Assembly (NCBI GenBank): GCA_036395115.1
Contig: DASWDU010000025.1
Location: 1-64,000 of the forward strand
Reading direction: 5' to 3'
Length of the DNA stretch: 64,000 nucleotides
Source: Thermoplasmata archaeon
GTDB lineage: Archaea; Thermoplasmatota; Thermoplasmata; RBG-16-68-12
Shown: piece after piece, positions 51,713 through 62,310 of the stretch
How the letters are laid out: every line of letters starts with the position of its first letter
Position numbering within the stretch: the stretch's first letter is position 1
Notes under the pieces: generated by a model
Told to the model about the DNA's origin: nothing
The model's database searches: none
What the model saw: only the letters and a program-made list of their open reading frames with translations
Made by a program: the position numbers and the translations under genes

Positions 51713-53521
51713 CTATCCCGTCACGAGCTGTGCATTCCAACTAATCACGGAGGCCGGCAGGCTCGAGACCGCGTAGTGGAACTGGACGTACCACGTGGGG
51801 GCAGAGGCGCCCGTGGCCCCGGCCGCGACGCTCTGCTGGAACGAGGTCCCGAAGTCGTAGTAAGACGTCGATCCCTGCTGGGTCATGGTGGGCGAGGTGA
51901 GCGCGTAAGTAACCCCGTCGAACGAGGCGATCAACACGACATCCGTACCTGCGCTCAGATTCGTCACCGAGATCACGGGGCGAACGTCCTTCGCGACGAC
52001 GTACGAATTCTGGGCGACCGTCACCGTGAACGAGAACTGCGTGCCGCCGACGACGTCGCCGTAGGCCGGGTTGAGGTTCAGCCCGTTGATCTGCGGCGTG
52101 GCTCTCGCGATGTTCTGGTCCTGGCCCGGGCCCCAGGGACCGCCACCTGTGAGGAGCAACAGGGGGACGAGCAGGACGGCGCCCGCGACGGCAATCGGGA
52201 TCCCGAACCGGGCTAGCGCCGAAGACGCAAAGAGCCGCCGGAGGCGCCCCTGCGCGCCGGGCCTCTCCCGGTCGCCCGCGCGACGCCGGCGCACCGCCGT
52301 CGCCGAGCTCTCCGCACCCGGCGAGGGCTCTCGTCGAGGCGCAATCGCCCCGGACGCCTCGGCGGACGCTGGCTCGATGGCGGCGAGGGCCGCGAGCTCG
52401 TCCCAAAGCTCGGGGGCGACTTCGGCCGAAAGAGCGCCTGTCGAAACCTCCTTCCCGAGCATCGAATCGACGAGCGTGTCGAGCTCCTGGGCGAGATCCG
52501 TTTCCTTCCCAACTGGCCGGGCGCACGACGGGCACACCTCCACGCCCGCCGGAATCGGGGAACCGCATGCGGCGCATGGAGTCCCGTCGGGGGAACGTGC
52601 GGCCGCTTCCGCGTAATCCCGGTCCGCGCGCTTTCGGGCTTCCTGCCAACGCTGCGCGTCCCCGAGGCTGGCGTATAGCTTCGCTTTCAGGTCCCAAAGG
52701 CCCGGGTAGTTCGAATCGAGCGCCTCGAGCCGATCGAGGAGGGTTACGGCGACCGCCGCGCCACCGAGGATGGCTTCCGAGGCGGCGAGGGCGAAGAGGG
52801 CATCCGCATCTCGCTCATCGCGGCGAAGCCGGTCCTGGGCTCCCTTTGCGACGCGCTGCACCCGACGCCGAAACGCGGCCTGCGCTTCCGGGGAATCCTC
52901 AGCCCGATCGGCACCGGCGCCTACCGCAGACGGTCCGTAGGCCCCTGAACCCGGGGCCGCGGGAGGCGCACGCTGGGTTGCGGGAAGGGCACCCAAGGGT
53001 TTCGGCTTTGAAGTCGCTGGCGCCGGTGCCGCTTCCAAAAGCGACGGCTTGGTTTCGTCCTTGAACTCCTCTTGGACGATTTCCTGAATCGCGGCGTGGC
53101 CGAGTTCGTCGAGCTCGTCCTCCAGGGCGTCCGTCGGCTCGAACTCCACGCCGCACGTCGAGCACCGCGTCGCCTCCGCCGGGACGGGGCTCTCGCACAT
53201 CGGACACGGCGACGTGGATCGAGAAGGCCGCGCCTCGTCGGATCCCGCCTCGGCGGCCCGAAGGCGGCTCTGCTGCGCGAAATCCGACTCACCGAGGCGG
53301 GCGTGGAGCTTCGCCTTCAACATCCAGAGGCCCGGGTAATTCGGATCGAGTTTCGCGAGGCGCTCGAGCGACTGCACCCCGCTCCGGGCGTCGCCGAGCG
53401 TCCCTTGCGCCGCGGCGATCGCGAAGAGCGCGTCCGCATCGTCCGGATTGAGCTTCAGTCGCTCGCGGGCGATCTGCGTGATCAACTGCAAGCGCCGCTG
53501 CCGGTCCTCGTCTTGCGCCAC
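51713..53521 (-). CDS. Transmembrane protein with duplicated TPR/zinc-ribbon modules and a beta-rich outer domain (paralogue C)
   Basis: 602 residues. Module 1 (about 1-130) has TPR-like helices (NPDDADALFAIAAAQGTLGD, LDPNYPGLWMLKAKLHARLG) and CPMCESPVPAEATRCSTCG. Module 2 (about 225-340) repeats it (DERDADALFALAASEAILGG, LDSNYPGLWDLKAKLYASLG, CAACGSPIPAGVEVCPSCA). A disordered linker, a membrane helix (about 437-460) and an outer domain matching paralogue B follow. The layout suggests an inside-out link between cytoplasmic partners and the surface. It lies right after the HTH regulator. Confidence 0.78.
   Translation of the reverse strand: MAQDEDRQRRLQLITQIARERLKLNPDDADALFAIAAAQGTLGDARSGVQSLERLAKLDPNYPGLWMLKAKLHARLGESDFAQQSRLRAAEAGSDEARPSRSTSPCPMCESPVPAEATRCSTCGVEFEPTDALEDELDELGHAAIQEIVQEEFKDETKPSLLEAAPAPATSKPKPLGALPATQRAPPAAPGSGAYGPSAVGAGADRAEDSPEAQAAFRRRVQRVAKGAQDRLRRDERDADALFALAASEAILGGAAVAVTLLDRLEALDSNYPGLWDLKAKLYASLGDAQRWQEARKRADRDYAEAAARSPDGTPCAACGSPIPAGVEVCPSCARPVGKETDLAQELDTLVDSMLGKEVSTGALSAEVAPELWDELAALAAIEPASAEASGAIAPRREPSPGAESSATAVRRRRAGDRERPGAQGRLRRLFASSALARFGIPIAVAGAVLLVPLLLLTGGGPWGPGQDQNIARATPQINGLNLNPAYGDVVGGTQFSFTVTVAQNSYVVAKDVRPVISVTNLSAGTDVVLIASFDGVTYALTSPTMTQQGSTSYYDFGTSFQQSVAAGATGASAPTWYVQFHYAVSSLPASVISWNAQLVTG
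51750..51859 (-). repeat. Paralogue duplication tract, copy 2
   Basis: Partner of 50881-50990, in the 3' end of the TPR/zinc-ribbon gene. Confidence 0.75.
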
Positions 53522-53525
53522 CGGA

Positions 53526-54146
53526 TCACGCCTCCAGGGTGCGGGTCAGGCCGCACCGGATTGCGAGGTCCGGATGCACGTCGATCGCGTCGCAGAGGGC
53601 CGACCGGAAGACTTCTTTCGCCGCGTCCGCTCCGAGGCCCTGCGCGCACACGCTCCAGAGGTCCCGGTGCACCGTCGCGACGAGTTCGCGCAGACGGTCG
53701 ATGCCTCCGTCGCTGCCCGCGACCATCTGATCGAAGACGGCCTTGCGGAGCTCCTGGTGGTCCGTGGTGAGCCGGTGCTCCATCTCCACCTCGATCGACG
53801 GCGTCCCGACGAACCGGATCCGCTCGAACAGGGAATGGAAGTACGCGACGTAGAAGTCGACCACCTCGCGAAGCGGTCCGGCATCGTCCTCGAGATCGAG
53901 CTCGAGCTGGAGGCGGGCGTTCCGGAGGCGATATTCGGACGTCCGGGAATCGTGCGGCCGGCGCTCGAGCAGGCCGAGCTCCCCGAACCGATGCAGGAAC
54001 TTCGACGCGGTCGAGATGTGGATGTGCAGGGTCCGCGCGACCTCGCTCGAGAGATGCCAGCCGCCGTCGCGCAGCGCGCGGAGGATCGATAGGCTGTGCT
54101 CCCCCGAGAGCAGGACGATCGTCTGTCGGAACGCTTGCTGGTCCAT
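53526..54146 (-). CDS. ArsR/TrmB-like winged-helix regulator of the surface cluster
   Basis: 206 residues from MDQQAFRQTIVLLSGEHSLS. The winged helix (about 12-75) has ILRALRDGGWHLSSEVARTL, a recognition helix ISTASKFLHRFGELGLLERR, and a wing. The remaining 120 residues are helical with EVEMEHRLTTDHQEL, probably dimerisation or effector binding. It leads the minus-strand run of about eleven surface genes, four bases before paralogue C. A longer in-frame start at 54242 adds a Pro/Arg-rich part that looks non-coding. The best guess is that it controls the cluster. Confidence 0.82.
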   Translation of the reverse strand: MDQQAFRQTIVLLSGEHSLSILRALRDGGWHLSSEVARTLHIHISTASKFLHRFGELGLLERRPHDSRTSEYRLRNARLQLELDLEDDAGPLREVVDFYVAYFHSLFERIRFVGTPSIEVEMEHRLTTDHQELRKAVFDQMVAGSDGGIDRLRELVATVHRDLWSVCAQGLGADAAKEVFRSALCDAIDVHPDLAIRCGLTRTLEA

Positions 54147-54461
54147 GGTGGGGAACCCACTGGGGGGGGGACTAGGCCGCACGGGCCGAACTCTATTCGT
54201 CGTGGAGCTGCGGGTTCTTAAGGGAATCCCCGGGATTCTCACCTCCGATTATGATCGGCCAGAACGAAACATCGGTCGCGCGAAGTGCCGCGCGGACGCG
54301 ACGACGCGATCCTGGGACGAATGGCCGTCCACGCATCGGGACGGCCGCGATTCCCGACCGTTGGAAGCAAGGTTGAAGTAGAGGCATCCAATTCCGCCGT
54401 CCTACGGCCGTCCCCGCCCGACAGTGGATACTATCGACCGCGGCCTGCCCTGGGACCCGCG
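54147..54461. promoter_or_regulatory. Divergent region between the HTH regulator and rpoK
   Basis: On the minus strand CCTTAAGAAC (about 54217-54226) could be the cluster promoter. A run of eight Gs lies near 54161. On the plus strand GGATACTAT (54426-54434) is 32 bases before the rpoK ATG. No separate gene is seen. Confidence 0.45.
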
Positions 54462-54635
54462 ATGCGGTACACGCGATTTGAGAAGGCCCGGATCATCGGA
54501 GCGCGGGCGCTGCAAATCAGCATGGGATCGCCAATCCTCGTGGACGTACCACCGGGCGTCGTCGACCCGATCGAGATCGCGTGGGTCGAGTTCAACAGCG
54601 GTGCGATCCCCATCACGGTGAAGCGCGAGATGTAG
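54462..54635 (+). CDS. rpo6: DNA-directed RNA polymerase subunit K (Rpo6/RpoK)
   Basis: 57 residues, the archaeal homologue of Rpb6/omega that stabilises the polymerase clamp. [20 protein letters not shown] and [20 protein letters not shown] are near-perfect family signatures. The start was set at this ATG because archaeal Rpo6 begins here; in-frame upstream codons are not conserved. The TATA-like box GGATACTAT supports a leaderless start. Confidence 0.93.
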   Translation: MRYTRFEKARIIGARALQISMGSPILVDVPPGVVDPIEIAWVEFNSGAIPITVKREM

Positions 54636-54764
54636 TTTGGTCGTCCCGGGCCTCGGAACGCCCGAGGTCCGTACGATCGGACGCCGACGGAACTCCCCCG
54701 GAAGGACGAGTGGCGGACGCTGTGCCCCAGAATCCCCCGGGGGGCGGAGTCTCGAATCGATGTG

Positions 54765-54773
54765 TTTATATAG
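54765..54773 (+). promoter_or_regulatory. TATA box for hsp20
   Basis: TTTATATAG, about 55 bases before the ATG at 54825. It predicts a short leader carrying the GGAGGTG Shine-Dalgarno sequence at 54812-54818. Confidence 0.6.
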
Positions 54774-54824
54774 AACCGCATACACATAATTGGCCGTCTC
54801 TACCGACATCCGGAGGTGGAAGAG

Positions 54825-55331
54825 ATGGTACGGAAGAACAAGCCAGTGTCCAAGGAGGAGACGAGCCTGGCGCGGCCGATGACGGACTCGCCGCTCACTT
54901 GGTTCGACGAGATGGACCGATGGTTCGACGAGTTCCGCCGAGGCGTCGAAGAGCGCTTCTGGGGCCCTCTCGCCCGCTGGGGCGAATCCGGGCTCCGAGT
55001 GCGGCAGCCGCTCGTGGACCTGATCGACGAAGGCTCCGAGTTCGTCGTGCGCGCGGAGATTCCGGGCGTCGCGAAGGAGGACATCGACCTGAACGTCACG
55101 CCGCACGGGATCGAGATCCGCGCGAAGACGGAACGCTCGCGGGAGGAGAAGGACAAGGAGTATTACTTCCAGGAGCGCAGCTACCAAGCGCTTGGCCGGT
55201 TCCTCTCGTTCCCGGAGGAAGTCAAGGCAGAGCTCGAGGCCGCGACGCTGGAAGACGGCGTCTTGGAGGTCCGCGTCCCGAAGAAGGAGCCGACCCAGCC
55301 ATCAAAGCCCGTCAAGGTGCGGGTGGACTGA
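54825..55331 (+). CDS. Small heat-shock protein Hsp20
   Basis: 168 residues from MVRKNKPVSKEETSL. The alpha-crystallin domain (about 65-160) includes PLVDLIDEGSEFVVRAEIPG, the beta strands around IEIRAKTERSREEKD, and LPEEV-like FLSFPEEVKAELEAATLEDG, ending VLEVRVPKK. The N-terminal WFDEMDRWFDEF motif is common in archaeal sHSPs. Excellent Shine-Dalgarno sequence (GGAGGTG) eight bases before ATG. It sits just upstream of the Cdc48 gene, a proteostasis neighbourhood. Confidence 0.93.
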   Translation: MVRKNKPVSKEETSLARPMTDSPLTWFDEMDRWFDEFRRGVEERFWGPLARWGESGLRVRQPLVDLIDEGSEFVVRAEIPGVAKEDIDLNVTPHGIEIRAKTERSREEKDKEYYFQERSYQALGRFLSFPEEVKAELEAATLEDGVLEVRVPKKEPTQPSKPVKVRVD

Positions 55332-55385
55332 TCCGCCCTCTCTCCCTTTCTTTTGCGTGTTTCCGGAGGGAACGCCGTTCCATGA

Positions 55386-57656
<2,271 letters not shown>

Positions 57657-57689
57657 AGCATTAAGTCGCGGCGCGGGGAATCGCCGCCG

Positions 57690-58613
57690 ATGGCGGCCTC
57701 CGCTCCCGGCAAGTTGATCCTCTTCGGAGAGCACGCAGTCGTCTTCGGCGAGCCCGCCCTTTGCACGGCGATCAACTTGCGCGCGGAGGTCTTCGTGCGC
57801 CCGCACAAGGTGTGGCGGGCGGACGGAGGGTCGATCGACGAACCTCGGTATCGATACGTGAAGGCGGCGATCGTCAAGGCGAAGGTCCGGAGCCCGATGT
57901 GGGTCGAGGTACGCTCGATGGTGCCGAGCGGGGCGGGCCTCGGATCGTCCGCCGCGGTCACGGTCGCGACCCTCGGTGCGCTCCACGGGACGAAAGGAGC
58001 CCTCGACGCGCCAACGATCGCCAACGAGGCGTTCGAGGTCGAGCACGAGGTCCAAGGCCGGGCGAGTCCGATTGACACGAGCACCGCGACGGCGGGCGGG
58101 GCGCTGCTCGTCCTCCGCGAGCCGCGGCAGGACCTCCTGTGGACGATCGAGCGCGACACGCGACGGTGGTGCCTCCACCGGGCGAGCCTCCCGGACCTCG
58201 ATTTCGTGATCGGCAACACGGGCGTCAGCGCCGCGACCGGGCCCCTCGTAGCCAAGGTCAAGGAACGCGTCGATCGCGACGCGAAGGCGGCGGAGATGGT
58301 CCGGGAGATCGGTCGGATCACGCTCGACGGACTCGCCGCGCTGCGGCGGCAGGACCTCGTCGAGGCGGGACGTCTGATGGATCGGGACCACGCCCTCTTG
58401 ACCGAGCTCGGCGTGGGCCATCCGATGCTCGACCGGCTCATCGCGGCCGCACGCCCTTCGAGCTACGGCGCGAAGCTCACCGGCGCCGGCGGAGGCGGGA
58501 GCATCGTGGCGCTCACCGACCGGCCCGAGGAGACCGCGGGGGCGATCCGCGCCGCGGGCGGGAAGGCGTTCGTCGTACGGCCCGAATCGGTTGGAGTGAC
58601 GAAGCTGCCATGA
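57690..58613 (+). CDS. mvk: Mevalonate kinase
   Basis: GHMP kinase making 5-phosphomevalonate for archaeal isoprenoid lipids. 307 residues. SAPGKLILFGEHAVVFGEP at the N-terminus, the ATP loop PSGAGLGSSAA (about 79-89), the catalytic region GRASPIDTSTATAGG and the C-terminal GAKLTGAGGGGSI are diagnostic. A TATA-like AAAGCATTAAGT ends about 24 bases before the ATG. Thermoplasma uses a mevalonate-3-kinase instead, so a standard MVK helps to separate this organism from the order Thermoplasmatales. It overlaps hutI. Confidence 0.95.
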   Translation: MAASAPGKLILFGEHAVVFGEPALCTAINLRAEVFVRPHKVWRADGGSIDEPRYRYVKAAIVKAKVRSPMWVEVRSMVPSGAGLGSSAAVTVATLGALHGTKGALDAPTIANEAFEVEHEVQGRASPIDTSTATAGGALLVLREPRQDLLWTIERDTRRWCLHRASLPDLDFVIGNTGVSAATGPLVAKVKERVDRDAKAAEMVREIGRITLDGLAALRRQDLVEAGRLMDRDHALLTELGVGHPMLDRLIAAARPSSYGAKLTGAGGGGSIVALTDRPEETAGAIRAAGGKAFVVRPESVGVTKLP

Positions 58614-59914
58614 TGCCCGCGAAGGCGCACAAGGTCCGCGCGACGAGAGGAGAGAAGGCCGCGGCCCCCGGAACTCTCGTCGTCGAACACGCCACGGAAC
58701 TCCTCACGCTGCGCGGTCCACCCGGGCCGCGGGCGGGGGCGGCCGCGGCGGAACTCGGAATCGTGGAGGACGGAGCCGTTTACGTGGAGGGGGACCGGAT
58801 CGTCGACGTCGGGACGGCCTCCGACGTCCAATCGAGGCATCCCCGCGCCGACGTTCGGATCGACGCGGCGGGCTGCGTCATGATGCCAGGCTTCGTCGAC
58901 GCGCATACGCACACCGTCTTCGCGGGTTCGCGCGAGCACGAGGTCGAGTGGAAGGCGCGGGGCCTCGGCTACGCCGAGATCGCCGCTCGCGGGGGAGGAA
59001 TCCTCTCCACGGTCCGCGCGACGCGGGACGCCTCGGAGGACGAACTCGTCCGCACCGGTTCCAAACGATTGCGATCGATGCTCGCTTCCGGGACGACGAC
59101 GCTCGAAGTCAAGACGGGATACGGACTGCGGACGGACGATGAAGTGAAGATGCTGCGCGCCACCGCCCGCGCCGCGTCCCTTGCCGGCGTTGACGTCGTG
59201 TCGACGTTCCTCGGGGCCCACGCAATCCCGCCGGAATACGATGGCCGTCCAGATGCCTACGTCGACTTGGTGTCGGGCGAAATGCTCGAAGCCGTCCAGG
59301 CGACTGGCCTCGCCACCTTCTGTGACGTGTTCGTGGACGAGGGGTACTTCACGCCGGAGCAGGCTCGGCGAATCCTCGAGAAAGCGAAGGTCGCGGGCCT
59401 GCTTCCGAAGATCCACGCGGACGAACTTGCCGAGACCGGCGGCGCCGCGCTCGCTGCGGAGCTCAGCGCGGTGTCCGCGGACCACCTCGCGCACGCGTCC
59501 GGGGACGGGATCGACGCGATGGCCCGCGCCGGCGTCATTGGCGTGCTCCTCCCGGCTACATCGCTCGCCTCTCGACTCCCGTTCGCGGACGGACGGCGAC
59601 TCGTCGCGGCCGGGGTGCCGGTCGCCTTAGGGACGGACTTCAACCCGAACTGCTGGTGCGAGTCGTTGCAACTGGCCGCTGCGCTCGCCTGCCATCACAA
59701 CGGCCTCGTTCCTGCGGAGGCGATCGTCGCGTCCACAATCAACGCAGCACATGCGGTCGGCCGCGCTGGCGACGTCGGGAGCCTCGAACCCGGGAAGCAG
59801 GCCGATCTCCTCGTCCTGGACATCCCGTCCCATCGTCACTTGGGTTATCGGATCGGAGGAAATGCCGTCCGGACGGTCGTGAAGAGGGGTCGCGTCAACG
59901 CCGCGTCCCGCTAG
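58610..59914 (+). CDS. hutI: Imidazolonepropionase
   Basis: Amidohydrolase of histidine degradation. 434 residues. FVDAHTHTVFAGSREHEVEW holds the metal ligands. GGGILSTVRATRD, TTLEVKTGYGLRTDDEVKML, DVFVDEGYFT and GTDFNPNCWCES are strong family signatures. The N-terminus is about 17 residues longer than average. ATG-ATG doublet at the start, overlapping the mvk stop. Other hut genes are not in the window, so it is either in a scattered pathway or recruited to another role. Confidence 0.94.
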   Translation: MMPAKAHKVRATRGEKAAAPGTLVVEHATELLTLRGPPGPRAGAAAAELGIVEDGAVYVEGDRIVDVGTASDVQSRHPRADVRIDAAGCVMMPGFVDAHTHTVFAGSREHEVEWKARGLGYAEIAARGGGILSTVRATRDASEDELVRTGSKRLRSMLASGTTTLEVKTGYGLRTDDEVKMLRATARAASLAGVDVVSTFLGAHAIPPEYDGRPDAYVDLVSGEMLEAVQATGLATFCDVFVDEGYFTPEQARRILEKAKVAGLLPKIHADELAETGGAALAAELSAVSADHLAHASGDGIDAMARAGVIGVLLPATSLASRLPFADGRRLVAAGVPVALGTDFNPNCWCESLQLAAALACHHNGLVPAEAIVASTINAAHAVGRAGDVGSLEPGKQADLLVLDIPSHRHLGYRIGGNAVRTVVKRGRVNAASR

Positions 59915-59983
59915 TTCGGACGCCGTCATGTGCCGGGCGCACCTTCTTGCCGACGAATCGGCATCTGGCCGGGGCGGATCCCG

Positions 59984-60301
59984 ATGATCGCTCGAACCTG
60001 GCACGGGGTGACGGACAAATCGAAGGCCGACGACTACTCCGACTACCTTGAAGAGAGCGGAGTCAAGGAGTATCGCAAGACGAAAGGCAACCAAGGCGTC
60101 TATGTCTTGCGACGGGATGAGGGCGAGCGGACGCACTTCCTGCTGATCTCACTCTGGGACTCGTTCGACGCAATCCGACGATTCGCGGGTCGGGACATGG
60201 AGAGGGCCGTCTACTATCCGCGGGATCGGGAATTCCTCCTCGAGCTGGAACCTCGCGTCTCGCACTACGAAGTGCTCGTCTCCCCAGAGGCGGTCCGCTA
60301 A
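59984..60301 (+). CDS. ABM-like (antibiotic biosynthesis monooxygenase fold) small protein
   Basis: 105 residues from MIARTWHGVTDKSKADDYSDYLEESGVKEY. The dimeric alpha-beta barrel pattern with VYVLRRDEGERTHFLLISLWDSFDAIRRFAG and RFAGRDMERAVYYPRDREF resembles small family members annotated ABM or heme-degrading-like. Catalytic residues cannot be assigned. It follows hutI by 69 bases. Confidence 0.7.
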   Translation: MIARTWHGVTDKSKADDYSDYLEESGVKEYRKTKGNQGVYVLRRDEGERTHFLLISLWDSFDAIRRFAGRDMERAVYYPRDREFLLELEPRVSHYEVLVSPEAVR

Positions 60302-60316
60302 CCGTCGGCGGTGGGC

Positions 60317-61396
60317 TTACGGCGGTTGAGAGACCGTCGCGTTCTCCAGCCGCGATCCGGCACGAATCGTCATCGAGTCCCCGATGATGCTCGAGGCGAT
60401 GCGCGCTCCGTCCTCGATGATGCAGTTCCGGGAGACGACGCTGTCGACGATTTCCGCGGCCGCCCCGACGACGCTGCCCTCCAATACGATGCTGTTGCGG
60501 ACCACCGCCTTGGCTTCGACCCGCGCGCCTTCGTACAGGCAGGCGTTGTCCGCGACGCTGCCGCGGCGCAAGAGCGCGCCGGGCCCGACGTAGCACGGGC
60601 CTCGGATCGTGACGCCGTCCTCCACGCGGGCGGCGGAGTCGAGGATCACAGGCCCTTCGCTCGCGATCCCGGCCCGCCGGAGCGGCTTGCCCTCTCGCCG
60701 CACGATTTCCATGCTCGCCTTCCAGAGGTCGTGCGGCCGCCCGATGTCCATCCAAACGCCATCGAGCTTGGAGCCGTGGAGCGGGACGCCCTTCGCGAGG
60801 AGCTTCGGGAACAGGTCTTTCGCGAAATCGAACTTCTGGTCCGCCGGGATGAAATCGAGGATCTCCGGCTCGAGCACGTAGATGCCTGCGTTCGCGAGGT
60901 TCGAGAACGCCTCCTCCCGCTTCGGCTTCTCGCGGAACTTCGCGATCCGGCCCTTCCCATCGAGCCCGACGATTCCGTACTGCGTCGGGTCGTCAACCTC
61001 CGTGAGCGCGATCGTCCCGACGCCGCCCCTCCGCTTGTGGAAGTCGAAGAGCGCCTTGAAGTCGACGTCGCAGAGGAGGTCCCCCATCGCGACGACGAAC
61101 GTCTCGTCGATGAAGCTGCCGACCCGACGGACCGCGCCCGCGGTGCCCGCAGGATTCTCCTCGAAGCTGTAGAGGATCGACGCGTTGTAGTCGACGCCGT
61201 CGCCGATCGACTTGATCAGGGCGTCCGACAGGTACGCCGTCGTCACGATGATCTCATGGAATCCGGACGCCGCGAGGGAGCGCAGGACGTAGTCGATGCA
61301 CGGCCGGCCGGCGACCGGCATCAGCGGTTTCGGCCGTTTGTAGGTGAGCGGCTTGAGCCGGGTCCCCTCTCCTCCGGCGAGGACGACGGCCTTCAT
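60317..61396 (-). CDS. Sugar nucleotidyltransferase with left-handed beta-helix
   Basis: 359 residues. The N-terminal pyrophosphorylase domain has LAGGEGTRLKPLTYKRPKPL, ENPAGTAGAVRR and the metal-binding MGDLLCDVD. The C-terminal part has hexapeptide repeats (PVILDSAARVEDGVTIRGP, VVRNSIVLEGSVVG). The architecture fits archaeal glucose-1-phosphate thymidylyl/uridylyltransferase or mannose-1-phosphate guanylyltransferase; the sugar cannot be assigned. It probably supplies activated sugar for surface glycans. The start overlaps the coiled-coil gene by four bases. Confidence 0.88.
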   Translation of the reverse strand: MKAVVLAGGEGTRLKPLTYKRPKPLMPVAGRPCIDYVLRSLAASGFHEIIVTTAYLSDALIKSIGDGVDYNASILYSFEENPAGTAGAVRRVGSFIDETFVVAMGDLLCDVDFKALFDFHKRRGGVGTIALTEVDDPTQYGIVGLDGKGRIAKFREKPKREEAFSNLANAGIYVLEPEILDFIPADQKFDFAKDLFPKLLAKGVPLHGSKLDGVWMDIGRPHDLWKASMEIVRREGKPLRRAGIASEGPVILDSAARVEDGVTIRGPCYVGPGALLRRGSVADNACLYEGARVEAKAVVRNSIVLEGSVVGAAAEIVDSVVSRNCIIEDGARIASSIIGDSMTIRAGSRLENATVSQPP

Positions 61397-62310
61397 CGGC
61401 CGATCTCCACGCGGCCTTTCTCGAGGAGCGCTTTCAACGCCCGGTCGGCGGAGTCCTCGAGCTTCTTCGGATCGGACAGGGCCCGGGCTTGGCGGTTCTG
61501 CGTCCGGAGGAGATCGCGGGACTCGCGCGCCTCCGTGCGCTTCGCGCCCCGAATCGAGAGGACCTTGTCCCGCATCTCGACGACCTTCGCGTGGATCTCA
61601 TCGGCCTTGTCCCGCGCGGCGAGGTACGACTCGTGCTTCTCGTCGCCCTCGAAGACGAGCGCCGAGATCTCCCGCACGAGGCCGAGTGAATCGTCGTGGA
61701 CGGCGCGCGCCTCCCCGCTCAGGACGAGAGCCGCTTCGTGCTCCTTCTCCGCGGCTCGGAATAGTTCCGTGATCCCGGCATCGATGTCCCGGACCTCCTT
61801 CGCGATCTTGTCTTGGTCCGCCTTCAGGGCCTCGAGATCGCGGAGGCGCTTCATCGAGCGCTTGATTTCGTCGAGCAGCTCGTTCTCTTCGCTGAGCGTG
61901 AGGGACGCGGTCTGCTGCCGCATCTCCATCTGCGAAACGCGCCGCTTCATCGCCCGAAGCTCCGCCCCGACGTCCCCGGATGCGGACCCGCGCATCTTCC
62001 GCTTCAGCTCGATGAGGGCCTTCGCCTTCCCTTGGAGTTCGTCGCGCTTCGCCCGGTGCGCCCGCGCCTTCGCAACGAGGTCGGCCCGCCGGTCCTTCAA
62101 GTCCCGGAGCTTCGGCGCGAGCTGCCGTTTCTTCTCGTGCACGAGGTCCCGCTCCTGACGGAGGAGCGAGGCTTCCTGGTTCAGGGCGGCCCGTCGCTCG
62201 AGGAGGCTCTCGAGCTTGATCTCCGCCTGTTCCATCTCAGAAAGGGTCTTCTTCCGGACCATCTGGTCCCCCAGGGCCGATTGGAGTGCGGCGATTGGCG
62301 GATTGCCCAT
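61393..62310 (-). CDS. Long coiled-coil protein (COG1340-like)
   Basis: 305 residues from MGNPPIAALQSALGDQ. Nearly the whole chain is heptad-rich coiled coil (about 20-290), with LESLLERRAALNQEASLLRQ and KALIELKRKMRGS as examples and SLTLSEENELLDEIKRSMKR in the middle. It resembles the widespread but uncharacterised archaeal coiled-coil family often misnamed phosphoserine phosphatase. It is co-translated with ksgA (TAATG overlap) and with the downstream nucleotidyltransferase (ATGA). Confidence 0.8.
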   Translation of the reverse strand: MGNPPIAALQSALGDQMVRKKTLSEMEQAEIKLESLLERRAALNQEASLLRQERDLVHEKKRQLAPKLRDLKDRRADLVAKARAHRAKRDELQGKAKALIELKRKMRGSASGDVGAELRAMKRRVSQMEMRQQTASLTLSEENELLDEIKRSMKRLRDLEALKADQDKIAKEVRDIDAGITELFRAAEKEHEAALVLSGEARAVHDDSLGLVREISALVFEGDEKHESYLAARDKADEIHAKVVEMRDKVLSIRGAKRTEARESRDLLRTQNRQARALSDPKKLEDSADRALKALLEKGRVEIGR

